The notes: a model not told the origin generated them from the letters alone. A DNA stretch of 64,000 nucleotides from Algoriphagus marincola DSM 16067 (GCF_000429405.1 NZ_AUBU01000001.1:195321-259320), one strand, 5' to 3'. Shown: positions 16,229 to 25,155, counted from the stretch's first letter. Made by a program: numbers and translations.

Positions 16229-17863
16229 TTAGTCTTTCCCCAAAAACGGATATCGGTAGTCCTTTGGAGAAACAAAGGTTTCCTTGATCGTGCGAGGAGA
16301 CACCCAACGCAGCAAGTTGATCATCGAACCTGCCTTATCATTGGTTCCAGATGCTCTAGCTCCGCCAAATGGCTGCTGACCAACTACGGCCCCTGTTGGC
16401 TTGTCATTGATGTAGAAGTTACCGGCTGCGTTTCTTAGCTTTTGCGTAGCCAATTCGATCGCATAGCGGTCTTGAGAGAATACAGCACCTGTCAAAGCAT
16501 ACGGAGAAGTCTGATCCACCAATTCCAATACGGTTTCGAAATGCTCGGAATTGTAAACATAAATAGTCAAAACCGGACCGAAAATCTCTTCACACATGGT
16601 CGTATACATCGGATCCTGGCTTAGGATGACGGTAGGCTCGATAAAGTAGCCTTTAGACTTATCGTAGTTTCCTCCGGCGATGATTTCAACACCATCGGCT
16701 GCTTTTGCATTGTCAATGTACTTGGCAATTTTGTCAAAGGCCTTCTCATCGATGACTGCATTGATGAAATTGGTGAAGTCTTCCGTACCACCCATCTTGA
16801 GCGAAGCTAGATCTTCCAGCATGTACTTTTTCACATCTTCCCAAAGGTTGGACGGGATGTAAGCACGGGAAGCGGCAGAACACTTTTGGCCTTGGTACTC
16901 GAAAGCCCCTCTCACCAATCCAACCGCCACTGCTTTTGCATCTGCAGACTTATGAGCCAAGACAAAGTCTTTTCCTCCTGTCTCGCCCACGATTCTAGGG
17001 TAAGATTTGTAGAGCTTGATGTTTTCTCCGATAGTTTTCCAGATGTGCTGGAATACGCCGGTAGAACCTGTAAAGTGAATTCCCGCAAAGTCCGGATGTT
17101 TGAAAATCACCTCACCAGCTGTTGGGCCGTCTACGTAAATCAAGTTGATCACGCCGTCAGGAACTCCAGCTTCCTTGAAAACCTCCATCAACACATTCGC
17201 TGAGTAAATCTGCGTGTAGGCTGGTTTCCATACGATGGTATTTCCCATCATGGCTGCAGAAGTAGGTAGATTCCCGGCAATGGCTGTAAAGTTGAAGGGA
17301 GTCAAAGCAAAAACAAAGCCTTCCAAAGGACGCTGTTCTACTCTGTTCCAAACGCCATTTCCAGACACTGGCGGCTGCTGGGAATAGATTTCAGTCATGT
17401 ATTTCACATTGAACCTCAAAAAGTCTATGAATTCACAGGCAGAATCTATTTCTGCTTGAAAGGCATTTTTCGACTGACCAAGCATGGTGGCTGCATTGAT
17501 TTTGGCGCGGTAAGGACCTGCCAAAAGGTCTGCTGCTTTCAGGAAAATAGCTGCTCGCTGTTCCCATTCCAGGTTTTCCCATGCCTCTTTGGCTCCCAAA
17601 GCAGCGTTAATTGCCTGCTCTACATGGGAAGCATCTCCTTCATGAAAGTGGCCTAATACTTTCTGATGATCATGTGGAGGAGACATTGGACGGGTTTTGC
17701 CAGTGCGGACTTCCTCGCTTCCGATATACATCGGGACGTCAATTTCTTTAGCCCGTAATTCGCTCAACATCGCCTGCAATTCTTTTCGCTCAGGACTTCC
17801 CGGAGCATAAGACTTTACCGGCTCATTGACGGGAGTGGGGACATTGAAAAATCCTTTTAACAT
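16229..17863 (-). CDS. pruA: L-glutamate gamma-semialdehyde dehydrogenase
   Basis: 544 aa, the length of the stand-alone delta-1-pyrroline-5-carboxylate dehydrogenase (eukaryote/Bacteroidetes type; TIGR01236-like). Aldehyde dehydrogenase landmarks: FALTPFNFTAIAGN, FTGSTGVFQHIWK, general base Glu in VGETGGKDFVLAH, catalytic Cys in EYQGQKCSAASRAY, EEIFGPVLTIYVY, and GGARASGTNDKAGS. It oxidises glutamate semialdehyde to glutamate in proline catabolism (NAD-dependent, cytoplasm). The proline dehydrogenase partner gene is not in the window. It has its own promoter element and terminator. Confidence 0.95.
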   Translation of the reverse strand: MLKGFFNVPTPVNEPVKSYAPGSPERKELQAMLSELRAKEIDVPMYIGSEEVRTGKTRPMSPPHDHQKVLGHFHEGDASHVEQAINAALGAKEAWENLEWEQRAAIFLKAADLLAGPYRAKINAATMLGQSKNAFQAEIDSACEFIDFLRFNVKYMTEIYSQQPPVSGNGVWNRVEQRPLEGFVFALTPFNFTAIAGNLPTSAAMMGNTIVWKPAYTQIYSANVLMEVFKEAGVPDGVINLIYVDGPTAGEVIFKHPDFAGIHFTGSTGVFQHIWKTIGENIKLYKSYPRIVGETGGKDFVLAHKSADAKAVAVGLVRGAFEYQGQKCSAASRAYIPSNLWEDVKKYMLEDLASLKMGGTEDFTNFINAVIDEKAFDKIAKYIDNAKAADGVEIIAGGNYDKSKGYFIEPTVILSQDPMYTTMCEEIFGPVLTIYVYNSEHFETVLELVDQTSPYALTGAVFSQDRYAIELATQKLRNAAGNFYINDKPTGAVVGQQPFGGARASGTNDKAGSMINLLRWVSPRTIKETFVSPKDYRYPFLGKD

Positions 17864-17894
17864 ACTATTTGGAGTTTATGTGATTCTGATTCGC

Positions 17895-17902
17895 CAAAGA
17901 TA
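17895..17902 (-). promoter_or_regulatory. -7 promoter element of pruA
   Basis: Minus strand TATCTTTG, a perfect TAnnTTTG match, about 32 bases before the pruA ATG, giving a leader of roughly 25 nt. Confidence 0.5.
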
Positions 17903-17934
17903 AGCTTTCCCGTCAAAACGGGCCGTGATTTTAC

Positions 17935-18630
17935 TTACAAAAGCTGCTCAAGCTCTCGCAAATGTCTGATTTCATAAGTAGGGGTGAGGGCTATGGTTTT
18001 TCCCTCAGGGTTGAAATAAACCTGATCGATCTGAGCCTGCTGAGCACCTAAGATGTCCGAGTTGGGATTGTCACCAATCATCAGGCAATGTTCAGGGTTT
18101 GTTTTCAGCTCAGTCAATGCATATTCAAAAATTCGAACATCTGGCTTTTTATGGCCTGTGGTCTCTGAGGTGACCACCAGCTCGAAAAACACATCCAAAC
18201 CCGAGGACTTCATCTTTTTCGCTTGGGATTCATTAAATCCATTGGTGATGACATGGACTCGATATTTTTCTTTTAGGTAGGTTAAAATCTCCTTCGAATA
18301 GGGGAAAACATGTGGCTTGCTTGAAGTTCGATGCATAAAGTCCTCTTCAAATTCCAGGGGGATCGCATCTACGCGACCTCCTGCATGGGAAAAAATCATT
18401 GGAAAGCGTTCCTTACGAAGATTGATTTTGTCGATTTTCCCAATATTGTACCAGTCCCAAAGTTTGAAATTGACAGCATGAAAAGCCTCGAAAAACTTTT
18501 CGAATGTTGGGATGCCCAATTCCTTTAAGGTATAGATTTCATAAAGTTCTTGCAGGGATTCACTGACATTTCGATCATAGTCCCACAGCGTATGATCTAA
18601 GTCGAAGAAGAGGTGTTGGTAAGTTTTCAA
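17935..18630 (-). CDS. yjjG: YjjG-family HAD noncanonical nucleotidase
   Basis: 231 aa. HAD superfamily motif I FFDLDHTLWDYDRN (Asp10/Asp12), motif II ITNGF, motif III Lys in HKKPDVRIFEYAL, and motif IV MIGDNPNSDILGA. The DHTLWDYDRN start and length match the YjjG/YfnB family (TIGR02254), pyrimidine 5'-nucleotidases that clear noncanonical nucleotides. It starts 5 bases after an ArsR-like regulator gene and is probably co-transcribed with it. Confidence 0.88.
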   Translation of the reverse strand: MKTYQHLFFDLDHTLWDYDRNVSESLQELYEIYTLKELGIPTFEKFFEAFHAVNFKLWDWYNIGKIDKINLRKERFPMIFSHAGGRVDAIPLEFEEDFMHRTSSKPHVFPYSKEILTYLKEKYRVHVITNGFNESQAKKMKSSGLDVFFELVVTSETTGHKKPDVRIFEYALTELKTNPEHCLMIGDNPNSDILGAQQAQIDQVYFNPEGKTIALTPTYEIRHLRELEQLL

Positions 18631-18635
18631 TGGGT

Positions 18636-19019
18636 TTATCGTCTGTATTGGTTGTTTTGAATTTTATTGATCGCCAGCTCTCGGTTGGATTTTAGGATTT
18701 CGAAGGTTTCTTGATCCTTGAGTAAGTTGGGATCCTTTTGAATAAACTTAAAAATCTGCTGAATGATTTCGAGGTATTCTTCCAGGATGTAATAAAATAC
18801 CCATTGATCTACTCGCCGACTACCGAGAAGTCCAGCATTTTTCAGTCCGATGAGATGACGACTGGTTTTAGTCTGGGTAAAATCCAGGATCAATTCCAAA
18901 TCAGAGATACTCAGCTCCTTATTTAAAAGCAACAAATGAATGATGCGGACTCTCGCTTCCTCACTTAACGCTTTAAAAATTCGCAATCCATAATTTAAAC
19001 TTATATTTTTGAGTCTCAT
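18636..19019 (-). CDS. ArsR-type winged-helix transcriptional regulator
   Basis: 127 aa. N-terminal winged helix-turn-helix: RIFKALSEEARVRIIHLLL, then ELSISDLELILDFTQTKTSRHLIGLKNAGLLGSRRVDQWVFYYI, the ArsR layout of helix-turn-helix and beta wing. No cysteine pair for metal sensing is present, so the effector is not a classic ArsR metal. The basic C-terminus is specific to this protein. It is followed 5 bases later by yjjG. The plus-strand gene at 19130 diverges from it. Confidence 0.85.
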   Translation of the reverse strand: MRLKNISLNYGLRIFKALSEEARVRIIHLLLLNKELSISDLELILDFTQTKTSRHLIGLKNAGLLGSRRVDQWVFYYILEEYLEIIQQIFKFIQKDPNLLKDQETFEILKSNRELAINKIQNNQYRR

Positions 19020-19129
19020 TTGAGCAATTTTAACAGCGATTTGCTGGTGAAATTAAAAAATCAACCGAACTTTCAGGAGTTGTGCGTTTCATTTGGCAAC
19101 TTTCGTCCATCAATTTGGTTTCTTTATTT

Positions 19130-19774
19130 GTGAAAAAGCTACTTCTACCTTCTTTTCTTATCATTTGTTTCTCGCTTTTGGCTAGTGGATGGGTTCATGC
19201 CCAAGATCAACGCGAGCGAAAGGTAGTCCAACTCTCCGGCATCATCCTCAATGCTGATAGCACAGATGCTGTTCCAGGAGTAAATATTTATGTTCCTAAG
19301 AAAGGTCGGGGAACGAGTAGTGGTCGCTTTGGATATTTTTCAATGCCTGTTTTGGAAGGCGATAGTGTGGTGTTCAGTTTTATTGGTTTGAAAAGACAGA
19401 CCTATAAGGTTCCGGAGAATATGGAGGATGACCGGATTAGCTTGATCTTGACGATGGAATTGGATGAGATCGCTTTGGAGGAAATAGAAGTTATGCCGTA
19501 CCCTTCGGAAAAAGAATTCAAAGAGGCAGTTTTGGCAATGTCTGTGGTAGATCCAATGACCATCAGTGGCTCAAATATGAGTCCGGAGATGCTTTTACGA
19601 GCTGCCGAAATGATGCCAGCTTCGGGGAACGAAAACTTCCGCTACTTCCAACAAGGCCTGATGCAACAGAATCAGGATCTCTACGGGCCAAGACCATTAC
19701 GTCTTCTTGATCCTTTCGCTTGGGCTCAATTCATTCGGTCGATTAAGCGGGGTGATCTGAATAGACGAGACTAG
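19130..19774 (+). CDS. carboxypeptidase-regulatory-like (CarboxypepD_reg) envelope protein
   Basis: About 214 aa from the GTG at 19130, which is followed directly by a clean signal peptide (KKLLLPSFL to WVHAQ). A GTG 48 bases upstream would put a needless extension before it. Residues about 30-115 form a CarboxypepD_reg-like beta sandwich (VQLSGIILNADSTDAVPGVNIYVPKKGRGTSS then GYFSMPVLEGDSVVFSFIGLKRQTY), the domain that opens TonB-dependent receptors; no plug or barrel follows. The rest is Met/Gln-rich and unassigned. Probably an outer-membrane-associated stand-alone protein of unknown role. Confidence 0.75.
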   Translation: MKKLLLPSFLIICFSLLASGWVHAQDQRERKVVQLSGIILNADSTDAVPGVNIYVPKKGRGTSSGRFGYFSMPVLEGDSVVFSFIGLKRQTYKVPENMEDDRISLILTMELDEIALEEIEVMPYPSEKEFKEAVLAMSVVDPMTISGSNMSPEMLLRAAEMMPASGNENFRYFQQGLMQQNQDLYGPRPLRLLDPFAWAQFIRSIKRGDLNRRD

Positions 19775-19779
19775 GAGTC

Positions 19780-19815
19780 TCCCACAAAGAAAGCAAAGAA
19801 AAAAAGTTTTCTAAT
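19780..19815 (+). repeat. left inverted arm of the GxxExxY cassette
   Basis: TCCCACAAAG...GCAAAGAA...AGTTTTC in the plus orientation. The reverse complement of 20381-20427 reads TCCCGCAAAG...GCAAAGAT...AGTTTTA in the same order, so the GxxExxY gene is enclosed by imperfect inverted arms built from CAAAG units. Confidence 0.5.
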
Positions 19816-19824
19816 AAGGAGCTT

Positions 19825-20220
19825 TTAACTTGGATCTTTGAGGCCATTGACTACCCGCACAATTCCATTAACAAACTTAGCCTCATTAAAATTTATAAGT
19901 AGGCCCAGCTTTAAATCCAGTACTTTTAAATACGTTTTCAATTGCTTTGGATGAACTGGAAGAACTTTTTCTACTGATTTCAGCTCGATAAGTACTTTTC
20001 TTTCGATCAGGATATCTGCGCGATAACCAGTTCCTATTTCATTACCTTTCCAAAATACTGGTATTGGTACTTGAGTCTCTATTTTCAAGCCTTTGTTTTT
20101 AAGCTCTATCGCTAAAATTTGCTCATAAATTGATTCAAGCAAACCTGGCCCAAGTTTAAAGTAAACCTCAAAAGCCGTATCTAGGACAATCTTTGAAATT
20201 TCATTTTCATTGTATTCCAT
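19825..20220 (-). CDS. GxxExxY family protein
   Basis: 131 aa from the ATG at 20220; a TTG three codons upstream is less likely. The name-giving motif is GPGLLESIYE, preceded by ISKIVLDTAFEVYFKL. The centre IGTGYRADILIERKVLIELKSVEKV carries the D...ExK pattern of a PD-(D/E)XK nuclease-like core, and the end HPKQLKTYLKVLDLKLGLLINF is typical of this family (TIGR04256). Function is unproven. Family members are scattered, often singly, in Bacteroidetes and other genomes. Here it is a solitary gene bounded by inverted repetitive arms, which suggests a mobile or formerly mobile cassette. Confidence 0.88.
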   Translation of the reverse strand: MEYNENEISKIVLDTAFEVYFKLGPGLLESIYEQILAIELKNKGLKIETQVPIPVFWKGNEIGTGYRADILIERKVLIELKSVEKVLPVHPKQLKTYLKVLDLKLGLLINFNEAKFVNGIVRVVNGLKDPS

Positions 20221-20380
20221 TAAATTCAAATGCTATTTCAGGTTTTACTTGATGAGCGAGTCATTATAAAGGAAAAACCTTTTTAATGCTTTGATTTTAA
20301 ATTTACAAATAAATAGACTTGTTTGATCATCACTCTGGTTAAAGTAAATTTTAGATCAGGTTTCTAGGTCTACCTTTAAT

Positions 20381-20427
20381 GTGTTTTTAAAACTAATCTT
20401 TGCTCCTTCAACCTTTGCGGGAGGATT
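20381..20427 (-). repeat. right inverted arm of the GxxExxY cassette
   Basis: Reverse complement shares the TCCCrCAAAG, GCAAAG and AGTTTT blocks of the left arm at 19780-19815. The match is imperfect and was judged by eye. Confidence 0.5.
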
Positions 20428-20433
20428 CAAGCA

Positions 20434-22032
20434 TCAGTCTAAATCAGGTAGCACCCAATTTTCCAGAATACTCGGGATTTTCATCATTTGCTCGATATCT
20501 GCAACAGTGCGTGGAGCGTCTTTGGAAAGATTCTCAGGACCTGACTGAGTGACTAGGATGTCATCCTCGATTCTAACTGCTATGCCCCACCACTTAGGAT
20601 CACAATCGCTGCCTTCAGGAATGTATATGCCTGGTTCAACGGTCAAAACAACCCCTTCTTTCAGGGCTCCGTATCCTCCTCGGTCATGTACATCCAAGCC
20701 CAGATGGTGACTGGTTCCATGGGGAAAATAGTTGTGACGCTCACCCTTTTTGATGATGCCCAGTTCGGCAAGTCCCTCGTTGATGATGTTTCGGGTCACT
20801 TGGCCGATTTCTGAAAAGTCCACTCCAGGTTTGCAGAGGGCTATTCCTGCCTCTTGCGATTTTAGGACAAGTTCGTAGATAGCTTTTTCTTCTGGGGTGA
20901 AAGTCCCATTGACAGGGATGGTACGCGTGACATCAGCGGTATAGCCACGCCATTCAGCTCCGAGGTCCATCAGGATCAATCGCTCACTCATATGCTTCAT
21001 ATCATTGTCGATGTAATGCAGAATGCATCCATTATTTCCTGCACCTACAATAGACGGATAGCCGATTCCTTCTGCACCATAGCGCTTGTAGATAAATTCA
21101 TGGATTCCCTGAACTTCACGCTCTGACATGCCAGGCTTTGCAGCTTTCATCACCTCGATTTGGCCAATAGCTGAGATTTTAACCGCTTTGCGGAGCAAGG
21201 CAATTTCCTCGGCTGTTTTGACTTCTCGTAGGACATCCATCATCTGGGATAAGGCAAAAAGGTCTGTTTTGCTTGCAGGAATCTTGGATTTCACTTCCAT
21301 TCGTTTTTCAGGGCTGTCTGCCTCGACAAAATTTCGAAGGATTTCATCATTTTCCACTTCCGGATAGCGTTGGCGGTAGCGACCGATGATTTGTGCTACA
21401 TTGGCGGAATTTTCGATATCAGTAGCCCGAATCAAATCATACATCTGAAGTGAAACAGGGCTTTTGTCGCTCGGGTAGTTTGCATTTTTTTTAAAATCAG
21501 CAATCATACGTCGCAAGGGGGCATTGGCACTGCTTCCCTCTATCTCAGCGCCTAAATCCATGGATAAAATTTTGTCAAAATCTCCGGCATTTAGCACCGG
21601 CTTTTTCCCGAAGTCATCAAAAAGAAAAACCGTTTGAAAGCCTAAGATTTCCTGCACGCCTTCTGTTCCTAGACGTTTTCCGTTCCACATTTCTGACCTT
21701 GGGTCTCTCGGCTGGACATAAATGATCTCATCGGTTTCCATGCCATCGATCATACGCTTTTCGGAGAAAATAATCAAAGCTGAATTTGGTTCACGAAACC
21801 CTGTCAGGTAATAAAAATCGGTATTGGGGTGATAAATAAAGTCTACATCATTGGATCGATTCTTCACCGGATTATTGAAGAGGATTGCCATGCTATTTGC
21901 GGGCATAAGCTCTCGCAAAGCATCTCTCCGCTGTCGGTGCCATTCGGCGCTCAGCCCGTCATCAAAATATGACTGTGCCGATGAGAGAGAGGAAACCAAA
22001 AGAAATAAAAAAGAGAGAAAGTATGTTTTCAT
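20434..22032 (-). CDS. secreted Xaa-Pro aminopeptidase (M24B)
   Basis: 532 aa from the ATG at 22032, which begins a good signal peptide (MKTYFLSFLFLLVSSLSSAQ); the upstream in-frame start adds six residues. Aminopeptidase P N-terminal domain (about 30-170: RRDALRELMPANSMAILFNNP, DFYYLTGFREPNSAL). Pita-bread catalytic domain with metal ligands in ILMDLGAEWRGYTADVTRTIPVNG (two Asp), FPHGTSHHLGLDVHD (His), TVEPGIYIPEG (Glu) and VRIEDDILVT (Glu). It removes N-terminal residues before proline in the periplasm. A GxxExxY cassette lies downstream and a divergent phosphatase upstream. Confidence 0.93.
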   Translation of the reverse strand: MKTYFLSFLFLLVSSLSSAQSYFDDGLSAEWHRQRRDALRELMPANSMAILFNNPVKNRSNDVDFIYHPNTDFYYLTGFREPNSALIIFSEKRMIDGMETDEIIYVQPRDPRSEMWNGKRLGTEGVQEILGFQTVFLFDDFGKKPVLNAGDFDKILSMDLGAEIEGSSANAPLRRMIADFKKNANYPSDKSPVSLQMYDLIRATDIENSANVAQIIGRYRQRYPEVENDEILRNFVEADSPEKRMEVKSKIPASKTDLFALSQMMDVLREVKTAEEIALLRKAVKISAIGQIEVMKAAKPGMSEREVQGIHEFIYKRYGAEGIGYPSIVGAGNNGCILHYIDNDMKHMSERLILMDLGAEWRGYTADVTRTIPVNGTFTPEEKAIYELVLKSQEAGIALCKPGVDFSEIGQVTRNIINEGLAELGIIKKGERHNYFPHGTSHHLGLDVHDRGGYGALKEGVVLTVEPGIYIPEGSDCDPKWWGIAVRIEDDILVTQSGPENLSKDAPRTVADIEQMMKIPSILENWVLPDLD

Positions 22033-22112
22033 AATAAGTATATCTAACAAGCCTAAGATGTAGGCTTTTGTCCATTTAACAAAGTGTTAATACGCAGATG
22101 TATCTATATCCT

Positions 22113-22120
22113 TATCTTTG
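22113..22120 (+). promoter_or_regulatory. -7 promoter element of the PafA-like gene
   Basis: TATCTTTG, a perfect TAnnTTTG, 22 bases before the ATG at 22143. It lies inside the longer in-frame ORF extension (from 22098), so the shorter start is favoured. Confidence 0.55.
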
Positions 22121-22142
22121 TGGCGTTAAAAAACCCAAAAGA

Positions 22143-23774
22143 ATGAAAATCATCTCCAAATTCTTTCTCACGTTCTTCCTATCTGTCTCTTTAGGAGCTT
22201 TTGCGCAGCAATCGTCCGAAAAGCCAAAATTGATCGTAGGAATCATCGTCGACCAAATGCGTCAAGAATATCTTTATCGCTTTTCTGACAGATATTCTGA
22301 AGGAGGATTTAAGCGACTGATGAAGGAAGGGTTTATGATGAAAAATGGGCATTATAATTATATCCCAACTTACACCGGTCCGGGCCATGCTTCTGTTTAC
22401 ACCGGCACCACTCCAGCTACTCATGGAATTATAGCCAATAACTGGTATTCGAAAACGCTTAAGCGATCAGTGTATTGTGCAGAAGATACTACGGTTTACA
22501 ATATAGGTGGCACGCCTCGGGCAGGACAAATCAGTCCAAGAAACCTACTTAGTACCACCATCACGGATGAGTTGCGCCTTTCAAATAATAAGCGATCTAA
22601 AGTAGTTGGAATTGCTATTAAAGACCGTGGAGCGAGTATGCCTGCCGGCCATCTGGGAGATGCTTACTGGTTTGATAGTGAGTCAGGAGAGTTTATGACC
22701 TCTTCTTATTACGGAGACAAATTACCAGGCTGGGTTCAGAAATTTAATGAGCAAAAGCAGGTACAAAAGTATCTTCAGATGACTTGGGAGCCCCTTTTTC
22801 CAGCGAACACCTATGTGAATAGCATTGATGATGACAATAATTTTGAGCAACCTTTTATCGGAAAGGATGCCCCAGTTTTTCCTTATGATCTGTCAAAACT
22901 GAATGAAAATAATGGAGGAGCAGGCATGATTTCTTCGACTCCTTTTGGAAATAGCTTGACCTTTGATTTTGCCTATGCGGCGATCGAAGGAGAGAAGCTT
23001 GGAAAAGGGGAAGAAACCGATTTTTTGGCGGTTAGTTTCTCCTCTCCTGACTACATCGGTCACCGCTTTGGCCCATCCTCGATGGAGCTGGAGGATAATT
23101 ATCTTAGACTTGATCGAGAAATGGAAAAATTTCTCAACTTTTTGGATCAAGAGTACGGCGAGGGTAACTACTTGATTTTTCTATCTGCTGATCATGGGGT
23201 AGCTGAGATTGCCACTCACATGGAAAGCGAAAATATCTTTGCTGGGAATGTGAATGTTGGCTTCATCCGAAGTCAGCTGATGGGCTACAGCAACTACGTA
23301 TATGGTGAAGGTGACTGGATCGAAAACGTGTCAAATGATCAGGTCTTTTTGAATCACAAGTTGATCCAAGAGAAGGAAATTGATCTGGATGACATGCAGG
23401 AGGACTTGGCAAACTTCCTTCTACGATTCCGAGGGATCAAGGAAGTCTATACGGCTCACACCATGCGAAGCACCGAGTTTGGATCCGGGAGGGCAAAGCT
23501 TTTGCAGATGGGATATAATCATAAATCTTCAGGAGATTTGCTACTGATCCTGGAGCCGGGTTGGTTGACAGGAGGTCCTAGAGGGACATCTCATGGCACG
23601 GGATACACTTATGATACACATGTTCCGATTCTTTTTTATGGATGGAACGTGCCTGCAGGATCAAGTACCCGCTATGCAACTATCACGGATATCGCCCCGA
23701 CACTATCCATGCTGCTCAATATTCGGCTTCCAAATGGCGCGACAGGCCAGCCAATCCATGAGATATTTGAATGA
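22143..23774 (+). CDS. pafA: PafA-type alkaline phosphatase
   Basis: 543 aa from the ATG at 22143, followed by a signal peptide (to GAFAQ, 21). Alkaline phosphatase superfamily: metal ligand Asp37 in IIVDQMRQEYLYRF; Thr78 nucleophile in PTYTGPGHASVYTG; Asn100 in IIANNWYS; and the Lys160-Asp-Arg162 motif in AIKDRGASMPAGH. The last three line up with Thr79, Asn100, Lys162 and Arg164, known active-site residues of Elizabethkingia PafA, so a phosphate-monoester phosphatase is favoured over a diesterase. Further ligands sit in SFSSPDYIGHRFGP, LSADHGV and GTSHGTGYTYDTHVPI. Likely periplasmic phosphate scavenging, constitutive in characterised relatives. Confidence 0.9.
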   Translation: MKIISKFFLTFFLSVSLGAFAQQSSEKPKLIVGIIVDQMRQEYLYRFSDRYSEGGFKRLMKEGFMMKNGHYNYIPTYTGPGHASVYTGTTPATHGIIANNWYSKTLKRSVYCAEDTTVYNIGGTPRAGQISPRNLLSTTITDELRLSNNKRSKVVGIAIKDRGASMPAGHLGDAYWFDSESGEFMTSSYYGDKLPGWVQKFNEQKQVQKYLQMTWEPLFPANTYVNSIDDDNNFEQPFIGKDAPVFPYDLSKLNENNGGAGMISSTPFGNSLTFDFAYAAIEGEKLGKGEETDFLAVSFSSPDYIGHRFGPSSMELEDNYLRLDREMEKFLNFLDQEYGEGNYLIFLSADHGVAEIATHMESENIFAGNVNVGFIRSQLMGYSNYVYGEGDWIENVSNDQVFLNHKLIQEKEIDLDDMQEDLANFLLRFRGIKEVYTAHTMRSTEFGSGRAKLLQMGYNHKSSGDLLLILEPGWLTGGPRGTSHGTGYTYDTHVPILFYGWNVPAGSSTRYATITDIAPTLSMLLNIRLPNGATGQPIHEIFE

Positions 23775-24062
23775 GGAGATTTGTACTGTCTGAATATTAT
23801 TTTCTGAAATGATGAAAAGTGCCATAATTTCTCTTTTTATCTGGTGGGAAGCGGGGAGTAGGAAGAGTGAAGCTGGCATAATCTAAACCTCTAGGCTTAT
23901 TCTTGTACGTAGGCTTTTAATCAGGCAGTCTAGCCGATGATCAGAAAGTTGATTAATTGGGTCAAAAGCTATCATTCGATTTTATTCAGGCTTCTGGGTG
24001 ATTAATGTCATATTTTCTCTGCCGATTTGGGCTTAAAATTGAGTTCATTAATCCCATGAGTT

Positions 24063-24518
24063 ATGAGCGATAAGCAGGTATCCAAAGCCAGTATTCTTCA
24101 TGCTTGCCAAATCAAGCAGGAGTTGACTATTTCAGATTTTGAAAAGGAAGTCAAAAATATCCGACAGAATCTCACCGACCATGATGAAATTGCCAGTCAG
24201 GCGCATCGCGGAAGCGGTGGTCAAAATGAAATGTTGGTTCGTTTAGAGCACGAATTGAGTTTCCTCAAAAAAGAACTGGAGACACTAAACAATCTGGATC
24301 CGAATGAGGCCAAAACCCACGTTGAACATGGTGCTGTCGTCGTGACAGATCAGCGGACCTTTTTTATTTCCACTTCCATCGAGCAAGTGGAGGTGAATGA
24401 TAAGTCAATCTTTGGGATTTCGGTGAAGGCCCCTATTTTCAAAGTGATGGAAGGCAAGAAGTCTGGCGAAAGCTTTGAGTTCAATGGGGTTCGGTATCAA
24501 ATCGAATCAATTTACTAG
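24063..24518 (+). CDS. small GreA/GreB C-terminal-domain-like protein
   Basis: 151 aa. The N-terminal half (10-85) is helical and charged, a short coiled coil (EMLVRLEHELSFLKKELETLN). The C-terminal half (about 95-151) has the beta pattern of the Gre-factor/FKBP-like domain: GAVVVTDQRTFFISTSIEQVEV, KAPIFKVMEGKKSGESFEFNGVRYQIESIY. Homologues of this shape are common in Bacteroidetes and are often mislabelled 3-oxoacyl-ACP synthase. It lacks the two acidic residues at a coiled-coil tip in the normal Gre position, so transcript-cleavage activity is doubtful. It converges on a rhodanese gene with a 10-base gap. Confidence 0.6.
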   Translation: MSDKQVSKASILHACQIKQELTISDFEKEVKNIRQNLTDHDEIASQAHRGSGGQNEMLVRLEHELSFLKKELETLNNLDPNEAKTHVEHGAVVVTDQRTFFISTSIEQVEVNDKSIFGISVKAPIFKVMEGKKSGESFEFNGVRYQIESIY

Positions 24519-24528
24519 AAGGCCATCT

Positions 24529-24921
24529 TTATCGAGTCAAAGGGAATCCTTGCTGATACCAAGCTTGGATTCCTCCTTGGAGGTGATGCACATTGGTGAA
24601 ACCCTCATTTACAAGCATTTCTGCAGCATCCCTACTTCGAGCACCGACTGCACAATAAATGAAAATTTGGCTGTCCTTAGGAAGTTCCAAAACCTTGCTT
24701 TTGAAATCCGGCCTGTAATAATCCATTTCTATCGCACCTTCAATTTTTCCCTGAGCGATTTCCTGAGGTGTTCGGACATCTATTATTTTTCCCGAATTGC
24801 TTAATTCGCTAAACTTCTTAGGGTCTAAATTGATGACCTGATTCTCCGTTTTTGTGGAAGAAGTACTACAGGCAGATATCAGAAGGATTGAGAAAAGGAA
24901 TATCCAGTTGAGATTTTTCAT
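24529..24921 (-). CDS. rhodanese-like lipoprotein
   Basis: 130 aa. Lipoprotein signal LNWIFLFSILLISAC with the lipid-bearing Cys near 18. Single rhodanese domain: KIIDVRTPQEIAQGKIEGAIEMDYY, active-site Cys in IFIYCAVGARSRDAA, and GFTNVHHLQGGIQAWYQQG. It probably transfers sulfur or acts as a thiol reductase at the periplasmic face; the partner is unknown. The repeat element 24919-25043 begins at its start codon. Confidence 0.9.
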   Translation of the reverse strand: MKNLNWIFLFSILLISACSTSSTKTENQVINLDPKKFSELSNSGKIIDVRTPQEIAQGKIEGAIEMDYYRPDFKSKVLELPKDSQIFIYCAVGARSRDAAEMLVNEGFTNVHHLQGGIQAWYQQGFPLTR

Positions 24922-25043
24922 GTGATTATAATTTGTTTTTAAAAAGCCACATGGAATCTCGCATGGTTTCCCCGGTTCATCGGGGCATACAAGTGTGCGG
25001 CGGGTCAGTCATGCCTGTATTCTTCAAGCATGCTCGATTTCAT
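24919..25043. repeat. modular intergenic repeat, copy A
   Basis: Shares ordered blocks with 34697-34812: CATGTGnTTATAATTTG, AAnGCCACAT, AATCTCGCA, GTGTGnCGGGT, CGTCATGC or AGTCATGC, then GCTCGATTTCA. Copy A carries its own hairpins: CCCCGGTTCATCGGGG (24970-24985), and a CATGC...GCATG hairpin in the right part. The extra hairpin of copy B is missing here. Confidence 0.65.
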
Positions 25044-25155
25044 AAGGGTTTATTTTATTCTGACCAGATTCAAGACAGCAAAGTTTTTCCAAAATTAGGA
25101 TATTGGGCCTTCGATATTTTGTGAGAAAAATTACAAAGCTCAAAATTGATGATAA

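Noticed and set aside
24933-25124. 63-aa frame in the spacer before the App1-like gene
   Set aside because: It lies entirely in the modular repeat copy A and its flank, and reads through hairpins.
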